Shown: positions 45,695 through 56,858, counted from the first letter of the stretch. The stretch: 64,000 nucleotides of DNA from Stomoxys calcitrans (GCF_963082655.1 NC_081552.1:54586286-54650285), one strand, 5' to 3'. Made by a program: numbers and translations. The notes: generated by a model not told the origin, from the letters alone.

Positions 45695-47225
45695 GTGCTT
45701 TCGTACAGACCCATCTCCCTTATCTCACCAGTAGCCAAGACGCTTGAGGCAATACTCTTCCCGAGCCTCGTAGGAGAATTTCCATTTGCCAAGCATGAGC
45801 ATTAATTTCGAATACTGCATAACACAACAGGAGCTTTGCATGCCATCACCGCACACATTTGCCGTGGTTTCAATCAGCCCAGGCCAGTTGATAGGTTAGT
45901 CCTCGTTGCGCTGGACCTATCGAAGGTATTTGACATGATCAGCCATGCCAAATGAGAGGACATCTCCAACACGTCCATCCAGCCAGGCCTGAAATGGTGG
46001 GTAGCAAATTATCTCTGTGGTCGCCAGTCATTTGTCGAATTTAGGAATAATGAAGCACTGTAGATTGAAAGAGGGAGTTCCCCAAGGTGGGGTGATATCT
46101 CCGGCACTGTTTAACCTCTACCTATCATTCCACCACCCAAGACGGCATAGAGATCGTATCATATGCGGACGATTGTACGATCATGGCATCAGGCCCCCAA
46201 TCCATTGATGACATCTGCGATAGGTTGAACGTCTACCTCAACGAACTTGCCTCATATTTCGCTGCAGGAAATCTGAAAACATCGGCCATCAAATCTTTCA
46301 CGTCGCATTGTTCACTAGAAATACGCGTGAGGTTAATACTGAGCTGAAAGTGATGGTTGATGAAGAAATGATTCCGACCATCACGTATCCCAAAATATTT
46401 GGAGTCACATTAGACAGCTCCTCCACATTCTCCCCACATGTCACAGCACTTTGCGATAAAGTCAAAAATAGAAACTCAAGTCACTTGCCGACAGCACTTG
46501 GGGTGCTGACAAAGAAACGTTGTTGACCAAGTACAAAGCAATTGGCCAGTATGTGGTAAGTTAGGCAGCGCCAGTGTGGTCTCGTCAGCTCTGTGACACG
46601 CAGTGGAATAATATTCAGATCTGTCAGAATGCCGCTCTTCTAACTGCGACGGACTGTCTCCCCAGTTCTAATGTGGGCCACCTTAATCAGGAGACAAAGA
46701 TCCTACCAGTGCGAAGACATAACTACATGCTGTGTAAGCAATATCTTTTGGGCTGTTATCGCCGAGAAGCCTTAAGGTAGAACTATATGATCTAGAGCGT
46801 GAAGTTCAGCGCTGCAAGAGAGAACCTCTAGATCAAGCGGGTCTAACAAGATTCATGCAGACACTGTAGCAGATGCGGCAAATATATACCAGATGAATGT
46901 AGTCCTTGCAGAACGACCGCCTCCAATGGCACCTGAAGAAATTGACCTCCCCCGCAAACCAGAGTAATTCTGGCTCAATTACGTTCCGTCAGATGCAGCC
47001 GCCTCAACTCCTACAGAGCAAGGATTGGTGCCAAAATGCAAGATGTATGTCGCGATTGTGACCAGGACCACACGTCACCTGTTTAACTGCCCAGCCAGAT
47101 TCACTCGTCTCAGACCCAAATCCCTCTGGACGCATCCCATCTTAGTGGCAGAGTTCCTGGATCTGGACACTCAACAGAATTAAGCAAACGAAAGGTAGAA
47201 CACAACTAACACAAACAAACAACAA
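45695..47225 (+). pseudogene. Non-LTR element B, 5'-truncated RT copy
   Basis: Plus-strand copy beginning in the RT (SYRPISLISPVAKTLEAILF) and continuing with ALDLSKVFDMISH-like, KEGVPQGGVISPALFNLYLS, a YADD-type region near 46165, NTREVNTELKVMVDEEMIP and MWSRQLCDTQWNNIQICQNA. The C-terminal zinc region near 47050-47100 is present but broken. Several frameshifts and stops. It closely parallels the full-length B element at 52322-55901 and is a dead 5'-truncated insertion. Confidence 0.85.
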
Positions 47226-47267
47226 AACTATGTCGAAAGACATCAAAATTATTAAAATTTCGAGGTG

Positions 47268-48244
47268 GGGAACCAAACTATAAAAGTTATACTTGTAAAT
47301 AAGAAATTTACAATGAAACTCAAAACATATTAAAAACCATAACTCATATAAACAAGACAGCTAATCATTATTATTAAAGGGTGATTTTTTTGAGGTTAGG
47401 ATTTTCATGCATTAGTATTTGACAGATCACGTGGGATTTCAGACATGGTGTCAAAGAGAAAGATGCTCAGTATGCTTTGACATTTCATCATGAATAGACT
47501 TACTAACGAGCAACGCTTGCAAATCATTGAATTTTATTACCAAAATCAGTGTTCGGTTCGAAATGTGTTCAAATTTTGACAAATTTTGTTCAGCGATGAG
47601 GCTCATTTCTGGTTGAATGGCTACGTAAATAAGCAAAATTGCCGCATTTGGAGTGAAGAGGAACCAGAAGCCGTTCAAGAACTGCCCATGCATCCCGAAA
47701 AATGCACTGTTTGGTGTGGTTTGTACGCTGGTGGAATCATTGGACCGTATTTTTTCAAAGATGCTGTTGGACGCAACGTTACGGTGAATGAACACATTTT
47801 GAACCGAACACTGATTTTGGTAATAAAATTCAATGATTTGCAAGCGTTGCTCGTTAGTAAGTCTATTCATGATGAAATGTCAAAGCATACTGAGCATCTT
47901 TCTCTTTGACACCATGTCTGAAATCCCACGTGATCTGTCAAATACTAATGCATGAAAATCCTAACCTCAAAAAAATCACCCTTTATTATGAAATCAAGTA
48001 GGGTTTAGTGTGATTTGGATACAACTCTGAAATTGGAAAACTGAATCAGCTGGACTAGCAAGGGAACCAAACTACAAAAGTTATACATGTAAATAAGAAA
48101 TTTACAATGAAACTCAAAACATATTAAAAACTATAACTCATATAAACAAGACAGCTAATCATTATTATTATGAAATCAAGAAGGGTTTAGTGTGATTTGG
48201 ATACAACTCTGAAATTGGAAAACTGAATCAGCTGGACTAGCAAG
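47268..48244. repeat. Tandem duplication of a ~183-bp unit, first unit carrying a MITE
   Basis: Unit 1 is 47268-48061 including the 607-bp insertion 47377-47983; unit 2 is 48062-48244. Both run from ggaaccaaacta to gctggactagcaag with only a few differences. Unit 2 shows the uninterrupted site (taatcattattattatgaaa). Confidence 0.85.
47377..47983 (+). mobile_element. IS630/Tc1-mariner-type element with long TIRs, internally deleted
   Basis: A 607-bp element flanked by TA (47375-47376 and 47984-47985). Terminal inverted repeats begin AAGGGTGATTTTTTTGAGGT and extend for about 190 bp, because both arms include the transposase start (MNRLTNEQRLQIIEFYYQNQ). Between them lies a transposase segment FSDEAHFWLNGYVNKQNCRI to GGIIGPYFFKDAVGRNVTVN, with the first catalytic aspartate. 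The remaining catalytic residues are deleted, so it is non-autonomous. Confidence 0.85.
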
Positions 48245-48456
48245 ATATATTCATTTACAGTTAAGAGCGTTGCCCAACAACAAAATATTAAGTGAAATCA
48301 GTGATCAGTGCAACTCTGATTTTGAGTATGTTGCTAATTTGCACCATTTGTTTGTGGGCTTTGGTTCTTAACTATAATACACACACAGAACCAAAAATTG
48401 TTGACAGATACCGAGTAAAAATTGTACTCAGCTGTTTGCTGCACAGCGCCTGGGTA
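48243..48456 (+). repeat. Family F repeat, diverged copy
   Basis: Starts aagatatattcatttac and ends gcgcctgggtaaat. It is more diverged than its neighbour 48481-48724 and has lost part of the left gtgcactatctg motif. Confidence 0.65.
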
Positions 48457-48480
48457 AATATGACTTGTGGACTGGTGACC

Positions 48481-48724
48481 AAGATATATTCATTTACGGG
48501 TAGTGGCAGTCGCCCAACAACGAAATATTGAGTGCACCATCTGTCAAAATCAGTGATTAGTGCAACTATGATTATGTGTATGTTACTAGTTCTCCCCATT
48601 TTTCGTTGTTTGTGTGTGTTATGGTTCTTAACCGTAATAGAAACACACAACCGAAACTCTTTGAAAGATAGTGCACTTCGCGAGAAAAAAATGTACGTAG
48701 CTGTTTATGGTACACTACCTGGTA
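48481..48724 (+). repeat. Family F repeat, second tandem copy upstream of COX8
   Basis: A 244-bp copy with ends gggtagtggcag and tacactacctggtaa. It ends about 180 bp before the COX8 start codon, so promoter elements of COX8 may lie close to or within it. Confidence 0.65.
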
Positions 48725-48906
48725 ATTATGTCTTGCTAATGACTTTACCTTGTACAAATTTGCCCACCATACGCCTTGCGCTTTTGCTTGATTTAGTTAT
48801 TCAAGTTTTACAATAAAAAAAACTTGGCATCACTTTAATAAAATTGAGTATCGTGTTAGCCATTGTAGTTCAGAAGCTTACCAGAAAAAACTGCTCCTTG
48901 ACCAAC

Positions 48907-49214
48907 ATGTTCCAAAGATCCGCTGCTGTTTTGTTGGCTCCAGCCATCCGCAATGCTCTTCAACGCCGTTGCCAATCGGTGATTTCCTCCCCACCAACCC
49001 AAAAAGTTTCATCTGCTGTAAGTAACTTAAAAAAAAGTTGTACATAGAGGTTACGTAAACCTATCCTCTTAAAGACAATCGTGTAAAGACGTTTTTTCTG
49101 AATATTTTTTTTTTTCAGGAAAAACTTTTCCTTGGTGGCGGCATGATTGCAACCACCTTGGTCATTCCTGCTTGGGTGTTGTATCACATCCGTGAATACC
49201 GTGGATTGAAGTAA
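48907..49214 (+). CDS. COX8: Cytochrome c oxidase subunit 8 (COX8)
   Basis: Two coding exons, 48907-49017 and 49119-49214, with a gtaagt donor and tttttcag acceptor and a phase-0 intron of 101 bp. The product is 68 residues. The N-terminus (MFQRSAAVLLAPAIRNALQR) is basic and amphipathic like a mitochondrial targeting sequence. The C-terminal half has one membrane helix, GGGMIATTLVIPAWVLYHIR, ending EYRGLK, which matches the single-helix COX8 pattern (PAWVL...H...YR). COX8 is a small nuclear-encoded subunit of complex IV in the inner mitochondrial membrane. A polyadenylation signal aataaa lies at 49306-49311. It is convergent with Rpn10. The identification rests on pattern and length, without a search. 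Confidence 0.85.
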
Positions 49215-50458
49215 ATTGCAAAAATACGTGCAATCAAAGCTTTATAATTTAGTCAAATTATGTGTTATAAGATTGTAAAGTTGGAGTTTTTTGGTTGGCA
49301 AAAGAAATAAAAAGTGATATCCAATTCTAAGTGCTTGGAACGAAAATGCCATTTTTTTAACTTCTTGTATTTGAAATAATATATGGGTCTATTGTAACAT
49401 AGGTGCCAATCGCAGAGGATGTCGTCGGTACGGGTTGTTAATGTTATTGTGGCCGTAGATTTGCGGAAGCATTGCAGTCTTTGGTCAGGTATGATCGTAT
49501 ATAGATTCCGGTAGGTAAAATCGACGATAGGATTTATCGGTTTCTGTTGTAGTTGCCAAATATTTGCATGTGGATGTAGCGATCCTCGTCAAGCTCATGC
49601 GGGTCCATAGGGCCGATTGCCGTAGGAACATGATGGTTATAGTTATTTAAAGGCATCAGTAATTTGACTTGTGATATCAAGCATCATAGGCGTTCAGTAT
49701 TTAAGCAAGAGCCGGTGACACCCATCCTTACACTGGGGCTCTTCACTCGATACCACTTATTGTCCGCGACTGTAGTACTAGTGCTGTAGACGCGTCCTGT
49801 AGCTCTCAACTGAGCTGATGATAACGAAAAACACCACATAGATCGGAAATGAAAGTTCCAGCCTACGCGGTGCTTATAATTATCCCTTTCTGGGTCGGTA
49901 GACACTCCTTGTTGTAATCGTTTATGCAGAGGGGTTCCTGGATCTATTCCAGTACGTCGACTGCAGTGGGGATCGATAAATTCCTTGCAATTTATCAGTT
50001 TACTTGCATCGTTCCCCGACTACTTAGGTTTATCGGAATGGTTTATTCCAAGAAATGTTTTATTGCTTACATATGGGCCATGTGATTTCTTCTTCTTATA
50101 TTTATATATTGATTACCTAATTAATTAAATGGTTCACTGATACATAGGTTAGCATGCCAAGAAAAGCTGCGCATCCAGAGATAGCGCTTGCGGTATACCG
50201 TTATTAAGCTTAAACAAGAAATGCGGAGTATATTTTATATAAGGTTGTTTGTAGTAAGCCCATCGCCCTAAAACCCCAATAAAAAATACCCATTTTAAGC
50301 ATACATTTATTTAGCATTTAATGGCTGTCTCCAATGGAAAAAATAAAAATTTGGAAGCCACTTAAATAAAATAGAAAAGATAATTTAATGATTAATAGTT
50401 TTTTATTATATTTCTGCATGATGCGCAAGTTGTTTCAATGTCCTTTCACTCTCTTATT
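49215..50458. other. Intergenic region between COX8 and Rpn10
   Basis: Contains the 3' UTRs of both genes. The part at 49400-50020 is less AT-rich than the surroundings and may be a transposon relic, but no motif identifies it. No open frame of note. Confidence 0.5.
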
Positions 50459-52085
50459 TTACTGTTTATCTGAGTTGCCTTCATTTTTCTTATCCTTGTC
50501 CTTGTCTTTGCTTAAAGAACCGACAGCATCTCGTACAGCTTCGGATTGTGGATCTACACCGGGTAGATTCTCTAATACACTTTGAAGAAATGCTGGATCA
50601 CCTATAACTTCTGAATAGTCTTCATCGACTTCCATGGGTGCATTTTCTTCGGTTTTGGGGCGTTTAGCTTGTTGGGTTACAGTATCATCTGATAATATAT
50701 AACGAAGGAAGAAGAGAAACCAAATTCAAGAAGTAGTAATTTTTTTTAAATTTTAAAATGAAATCTTTGATTCTTACCAGCATCTTGCATTGACATTTGC
50801 ATGGCAAAAGCGATCTGTTCTTCTTCAGTCATATTTGCAAAATCTGGCAAATTATCATCACTCTGTAATTTTAATTGAATAACTATCAGTATTTTGACTT
50901 TGTTATACAAATTTGATAAATCTGTTGCTATACTTGTTCCGTAGACATGGCCAATGCACGTTGCAACATGGCTTCCTCCGAATTTGGTTCATCTACAGAA
51001 GCTGTGCTTGCAGCTGCAGGAGCACTTGTTGTAGTCTTCTCGCCACCAGTTTCCTCAGTACTGGCACCAGCAGCACGACGTTGTTCCTCTTCTTGGCGTT
51101 GTCTTTGCTCTTCCATGGAAACACGCAGAGCCAAAGCTAATTCGGGATCTTCATTGGGATCAACACCAAACTCGAAGCCTGCTCCTCCTAGACCAGCACC
51201 ACCCATGCCATCTTCACCTTGAATTATAGGCGAAGACAACAAGGCATCCGATAAACCAGAACCGCGAGGAACACAGACCAAATGAGAGCTAGTGCCGTCT
51301 TTGCCATTGAGGGTATTTATAAATACTTGCAAAATCTCATTGTTGCATTCATGATCGCCAAAACTGACAATATCCACATTGACTTTTTCCTTCTTCAGAC
51401 GTTTGGCCAATTTAACCAAATCACCCTCTTCATTTTTTATGGGTGAGCCAACAAAAACTACAATGCGCATTTTATGATTTTTACCTTGACGATGTTTTAA
51501 AACCAGCTATTAAAACAAGTATATTATTAATTAAACAATATTTTAAAGGCTATTTTCATATACATACATGGGCAATGCGAACGCCGGTCAATAGATTGAT
51601 TTCTCCCTTAGGCTGCACCAAGTGCATCTTAGAAAAAATTCTGCCTACATCGCTGGTTAGAGTAGCCAAAACTTCCACAGTACTATCAATAATATTTATA
51701 AAATAAAAATATTTCAGCTAAGAATATAGAAAAGGTTACTTACTTCGATATGGTCATAAGACCCACATTGTTTTCCGGATTGGAACGCACTTTTGTAAGG
51801 CAAACAAGGTTTATGCCATCTTTTTGGACATTCAAGCGAGTGGGAAAGTAATCACCATTTCGTTGGTAATCACTGTTATCAAAACTGAAATCAATAGAAG
51901 AATTCACGGAATTATAAACTAACAAGGCTATCATTGGCGAAACTTTGGCCAAAGTCATACAAACAATATAAAACATCTATTTCACAGCGTAAACAAAACA
52001 GTTGTTTCGGATAAAAATTGTTTATGTTGTCCATTTATTAAAAGATCTTGCAAACTTACCAAATCATAGTACTTTCCAGGACCAT
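50459..52085 (-). CDS. Rpn10: 26S proteasome non-ATPase regulatory subunit 4 (Rpn10/PSMD4)
   Basis: Six coding exons on the minus strand: 52085-52060, 51884-51744, 51682-51568, 51506-50934, 50862-50778 and 50688-50459, all with GT-AG introns of 61-175 bp; total 389 residues. The N-terminal von Willebrand A domain ([20 protein letters not shown] onward, to about residue 190) docks on the proteasome. It is followed by ubiquitin-interacting motifs at about residues 213-228 ([16 protein letters not shown]), 270-285 ([16 protein letters not shown]) and 297-312 ([16 protein letters not shown]), as in the insect protein. It captures polyubiquitinated substrates at the 19S cap. Length is close to Drosophila Rpn10. 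A likely polyadenylation signal (tttatt on plus) is at 50402-50407. The B retrotransposon ends 237 bp upstream of the start codon. Confidence 0.97.
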
Positions 52086-52309
52086 TTTGAATTATTTTAT
52101 TTAATTATTTTTTTATTGTCTTTCTCCTAATATTTCTGCCTGTCACTTCCACTGAATAGTAATTATTTGCTTTATCACTTCGGTTGACACTTCTTAGTAA
52201 ACAAATGCAGAGCTGTATTTTTCCGAATGCTATTAATTAAGGTATATTAGCAGAAAGGAGGGCGGCAAAACGTATTAGCAAGTTACGTTTTGAAGTTAAT
52301 CAGGATTCA

Positions 52310-52321
52310 CTAATAAAAGGT
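52310..52321. repeat. Target-site duplication of element B, 3' side
   Basis: ctaataaaaggt, identical to 55902-55913 on the other side of the element. Confidence 0.85.
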
Positions 52322-52349
52322 TGTTGTTGTTGTAGCAGTTTATTGTGTA

Positions 52350-52592
52350 CTATCTTTCGTCTGCTTGATTCTGTTGAGTGTCAATACCCAGGAACTCCGC
52401 GACTAAGATGGGGTGCGTCCACAGGGATCTGGGTCTGAGTCGAGTGGGTCTGGCCGGGCAGTTAAACAGGTGACGTGTATCGTGCGGTCCCTGGTTACAA
52501 TCGGGACATCCATCTTGCACGTCGGCATCAATCCTAGCTCTGTGGGAATTGAGGCGGCTGCATCTGCCGGAACGTAATTGAGCCAGAACCAC
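52350..52592 (-). pseudogene. Element B ORF2 C-terminal zinc region (frameshifted)
   Basis: The final part of ORF2 in a shifted frame: LAQLRSGRCSRLNSHRARID, then CPDCNQGPHDTRHLFNC, a CCHC-type motif found at the C-terminus of Jockey-clade ORF2 proteins, ending LVAEFLGIDTQQ. The main ORF2 frame leaves this register near 52590, so a one-base indel there is the break. Confidence 0.85.
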
Positions 52593-55582
52593 TCTGGTTT
52601 GCCGGGGGAGGTCGATTTCTTCGGGTGCAATGGGTGCGGTCGTTCTCCAAGGACTACATTCACCCGGTAGCCAGTTAACGCGTCTGCTACCGTGTCTGCA
52701 TGAATGTTGTTCAGACCCGCTTGATATGCCGCTTGATCTAGAGGTTCTCTCTTGTAGCGCTGGACCTCACGCTCTAGATCATGTAGATCTACCTTAAGGC
52801 TTCTGGGCGGTGGGTATCTATCCACAAGATGATGATTTGGATGATTTCTGCGATAACAGCTCAAAAGGTATTGCTTAGACAGCATGTAGTTATGTCTTCG
52901 CACTGGTAGGATCTTTGTCTCCTGATGGAGGTGGTCCACATGAGAACTAAGGAGACAGCCCGTCGCAGTTCGGAGGGCGGCATTCTGACAGATCTGAATA
53001 TTATTCCACTGCGTGTCACAGAGCTGACGTGACCACACTGGCGCTGCATAACTTACCACAGACCGGCCAATTGCTTTGTACGTGGTCAACAAGGTTTCTT
53101 TGTCTGCACCCCAAGTGATGCCAGCGAGTGACTTGAGGACCTTGTTTCTACTTTTGACTTTATTGCAGATTGCTGTGGCATGTGGGGAGAAAGTGTAGGA
53201 GCTGTCAAATGTGACGCCAAGTATTTTGGGACACTTGATGGTCGGAATCAATTCTCCATCGACCATCACAGTCAGCTCAGAATTCACCTCACGCGTATTT
53301 GTAGTGAACAGTGTGGCTGAAGATATGGTGGCGGATATCTTCAGATTTCTTGCAGCGAAATATGAGGCAAGCTCGTTGAGGTAGACGTTCAACCTATCGC
53401 AGATGCCATCAATGGGTGGGGGGCCTGATGCCAAGATCGTACAGTCGTCCGCATATGATACGATCTCTATGCCGTCTGGAGGAGGTGGGATGGAGGATAG
53501 GTAGAGGTTAAACAGAGTCGGAGATATCACCCCGCCTTGGGGAACTCCCTGTTTCACTCTACGGTGTTTTGACTTCTTATCCCTAAATTCCACAAATGAC
53601 TGGCGGCCACACAGATAATTCGCGACCCAACGTTTAAGGCCTGGCTGGAGGGACGTGTTGGCGATGTCCTCAAATAATTTGGCATGGCTGGCCGTGTCGA
53701 ATGCCTTCGATAGGTCCAGTGCCACGAGGACCGTCCTATCACATGGCCTGGGTTGATTGAAGCCACGGCAAATGTGTGTGGTGATGGCATGCAAAGCTGT
53801 TGTTGTGCTGTGCAGTCTCCGAAATCCGTGTTGATGCTCGGCGAATGGAAATTCTCCTACGAGGCTCGGGAGGAGTAATGCCTCAAGCGTCTTAGCCACT
53901 GGTGAGAGAAGGGAGATCGGTCTGTACGACTCCCCCAAACTCGGGTCTTTACCAGGCTTCAGTAGCGGGATCACTCTGCCCATTTTCCAGACATCGGGAA
54001 CTATAAGAGTGTTCAATGACAGGTTAAGGACAGTGGTAAGGTACTCAACTCCAGGTAAATCCAGATTCTTCAGCATCAATGTAGAGATTCCGTCGGGGCC
54101 CAACGCCTTGGAAGATTTGGCGCCACGGATGACATTCGTAACTTCGCCCACGGTAAATTGTGATGGCTGTTCATCGGCTCGGAGACCGCGAATACGGCGA
54201 ATGGCTCTCCTCCTTGCCCTGTCTCTCTCGGGATGCACGATAAATTGACGGTTGAACAACCTGGCGCATCTCTTCGGATCAGTCACGGTTAACTCGCCAA
54301 AAGTGACTGAGGTCCTGTCGTCCCGTCTACCGGGGTTCGAGAGAGACTTAACAGTGGCCCACAATTTGCCTGCACCGGTGCCTAAGTTACATTGCTCCAA
54401 GTGTTCCAGCCACAAATTCCGCTTATGTTCGTTGACTACCCTGTTTATTTCCAGATTCAGCTCGCTGATTCTGGGGTAAGCGGGGTCCATAGCACGAATC
54501 CCATCACGCTCGTCTGCGAGTACCACTGCTTGCGCCGGGAAATTGGGTCGCACTTGCGGTATTCGACCGGCAGGTATAAAGCGAGCGGCTGCTGCGTTGA
54601 TGATGTCTCGGAATTTCCTCTCGGCCACAAGCACATCAGAGGGGGGTGGCAGTTCATTGAAGCGGCGATTGGTATACTCTCTGAAGCCAGTCCAATTGAC
54701 CTTCTTGTAGTTGATGAACGTCCGGCGCTCAGAGGTTATGAAGTCGGGTGGTCGGTCGATGGTGAGGATTATGGGGAGGTGGTCTGACCCCAAAGAGATG
54801 ACGGCTTGCCAGGATACGTCACTCAGGAGATCAGGGGATGCGATTGAGATGTCTGGCGAGCTGCTGCACCTCCTCGTAATCCTAGTGGGGGCATCCTCAT
54901 TCACCGTACAAAACGTGGAGCTATCTATCTGCTCTGCCAAAGCTATGCCACGCTGGTCGTTGCCTAGGGGAGAATGCCATGACGAGTGATGTGCATTAAA
55001 ATCCCCCAGAACCAGACGACTATGGCCAGATAGCAACCCACTTATGTGGGGGCTGTTGGCCTGGCCATTAATCGGGACACAGCTGCCAACCGGCGGTATA
55101 TACACGTTGTATATCTCTATCTCGGCAGTACCAGACCTGACTGCTACCCCCATACATTCCATGTATGGGTCACTAGCGTCAAGCGCAGGCGAGATAGGTC
55201 TATACTGCACGGAATGGTGTATAAGGAAGGCCAATCCCCCACCTCCATTCCTTGAGCGATCCTTACGTAGCACATTGTAGCCGTGACAACTTTGCAAGCT
55301 GCAGGTGTTAGTCAGCTTTGTCTCCTGGATCGCTGCGACCGATATGCTCTTCCGACTCATAAAATCTACAATCTCATCAATCTTGCCTCGCAGTCCATTG
55401 CAGTTTAACTGCAGGAACGATACATTTCCCGACACTGGCCTGGCAATAGTAGGGCTAGGGTGCTGTCTTTGCATAAATTGCCGTACGGGAGAGGTCGGGG
55501 GGTCACATAGTCCGACGACGAGGACGCCGATAGCGACGACGGCGACGCTTGTGACCCACTGCTGGCTATGTTCGCACAGCAC
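52403..55582 (-). pseudogene. Element B ORF2: AP endonuclease and reverse transcriptase
   Basis: A 1059-codon open frame. Endonuclease: VSFLQLNCNGLRGKID (from about residue 53), AAIQETKL, LVLGDFNAHHSSWHSPLG, SPDISIASPDLL and SLGSDHLPI. RT: GPDGISTLML, YRPISLLSPVAKTLE, QHGFRRLHSTTTALHAI, VALDLSKAFDTASH, GVPQGGVISPTLFNLYLS and the catalytic YADD at about residues 710-713 (53444-53455), intact. The last about 60 codons run in the wrong register after a shift near 52590. In family terms this protein nicks target DNA and primes reverse transcription there. The first about 50 residues overlap ORF1 in another frame. Confidence 0.93.
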
Positions 55583-55892
55583 CTAGCGACATAGCCAGTA
55601 TGACTATACTCCCGTAGCGAAGTTAGGCCAAAGCAAGAACGAAAATGTACCCACTCCAAGCACCCGTTACACCTCACCGACACTGACCGATGATGAAGGC
55701 GGTTCTGGCAAACGGAACAGAACCAGGGTCCGGGGTTCTTTTCAATCCCGGCACGGACCAAAAGCATACGGAGAAGGCACTCCGGGATGTGCCTCTCCCA
55801 TGACGAAAAAAGACGAACACGTACACTGAGGCGGCAGCCCTTGCCGATGAAGATTCCATCGGGTCAATCCTGTGCGTACAACCGGCTGCCAT
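55405..55892 (-). pseudogene. Element B ORF1: 2A-like motif plus PHD-like finger
   Basis: Starts at ATG 55892 (MAAGCTHRIDPMESS). A frameshift lies before 55767, where the frame with VRAGIEKNPGPW takes over. G-I-E-x-N-P-G-P matches the 2A ribosome-skipping consensus. It is followed at once by a zinc finger, CSVC...CNGC...WVHFRSC and a final RCC, resembling a PHD finger. The frame ends LPGQCREMYRSCS at 55405, the same place as in the copy at 23728-24402. It overlaps ORF2 by at least 178 bp in the -1 frame. In the related copy the start and the 2A motif are in one frame with no shift, so the shift here is a mutation. Confidence 0.8.
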
Positions 55893-55901
55893 GGGATTGA
55901 C

Positions 55902-55913
55902 CTAATAAAAGGT
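55902..55913. repeat. Target-site duplication of element B, 5' side
   Basis: ctaataaaaggt, matching 52310-52321. Confidence 0.85.
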
Positions 55914-55947
55914 AGGTCACATGGGTAAACAAAATGTGGATAGGCCC

Positions 55948-56052
55948 AAGATATATTTATTTACAAGTAGTGGCAGGTGCCCAACAACAAAATATTGAGT
56001 GCACTATCTGTCAAAATCAGTGAATAGTGCAACTCTGATTATGAGTATGTAA
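55948..56052 (+). repeat. Family F repeat, left half
   Basis: From aagatatatttatttacaag to gattatgagtatgtaag, where similarity stops. Confidence 0.6.
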
Positions 56053-56264
56053 GGGGATTGCTCGCTTAGTTTGTATGGAGAAAAAAGCTGTCCCCGATTA
56101 GAAAAGCGGCTAATATTATCGCCACTTATAAAGATTTTAGGAATTTTACTAATATACAAACTGCTTGGTCTTCTCCAATAAACCCACAATTTAGATTCAA
56201 ACATGTGTTAAACTGCCATTTTTTACTTACGGTATGATGTTTACATGTTCCAATTTCTCAATTA

Positions 56265-56481
56265 TGGCTTGTGCTATGTTCCTTTTTCACCGTTGAAAGC
56301 CCTTTTTTCGCGATTACTTTTTTGAAACATTACAAAAATTACAATGATAAAATGAAAAATTTTTATCATAAGTACAAAAGGAATGTCCTACTGAATGCAA
56401 TCAGCATGTTTTTTTGCTTTAAAATCTATTGTCTAAAAATTGGTAAAAAATATCGCGAAAATCGAATATAGTACCAGCCTT
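56265..56481. mobile_element. MITE of the ggctggtacta family, longer type
   Basis: Inverted ends tggcttgtgctatgttcctt and gaatatagtaccagcctt, with ttcaccgttgaaa next to the left end. Neighbouring TA dinucleotides suggest a Tc1/mariner-type target. A near reverse complement lies at 56617-56826. Confidence 0.6.
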
Positions 56482-56616
56482 TAATCTATTGTAATTTCAT
56501 TTATTTACCTATTAATTTATCTATTATTAAAAAATAGTCCTCTAAACTTGCTATACATTTTGCCAAACGATAAAGAAATTGTTTATATGTATATTTGAGC
56601 GTAAATTCGTAATAAA

Positions 56617-56826
56617 GCCTTGTACTATATTCGCTTTTCGCTATATCTTCACCGATTAATTTTTTAGATAATAGATTTTAAAGCAAAAAACTTGCTGATT
56701 TCATTCAGTAAGACATTCCCTCAACACTTATGGTAAAATTTTAATAAAACTGTTACTTTATCATTGTTATTTTCAAAAAAGCAATCACGATAAAGGGTTT
56801 TCAACAGTGAAAAACGAATGTAGTGC
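56617..56826. mobile_element. MITE of the ggctggtacta family, inverted relative to its neighbour
   Basis: Shares ttttagataatagatttta, gatttcattcagtaagac and ttttcaacagtgaaaaacga words with 56265-56481 on the opposite strand. Confidence 0.6.
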
Positions 56827-56858
56827 GATCCAAAATTAACTAATTCATTTTCTATTTA

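Larger units (their letters stand above)
52322..55901 (-). mobile_element. Element B: full-length Jockey-like non-LTR retrotransposon
   Basis: A 3580-bp element on the minus strand with a 12-bp target duplication (ctaataaaaggt). The 3' end is a short (caa)n tail in element sense (ttgttgttgttg on plus at 52322). The 5' end begins at the cccatggcagccgg start also seen at 23728, so it is not 5'-truncated. It encodes a short ORF1 with a 2A-like motif and a PHD-like finger, and an overlapping ORF2 with endonuclease, RT and a C-terminal zinc region. Two frameshifts (one near the ORF1 start, one near 52590) leave it inactive or nearly so. Other copies: 23728-24402 and 45695-47225. Confidence 0.92.
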
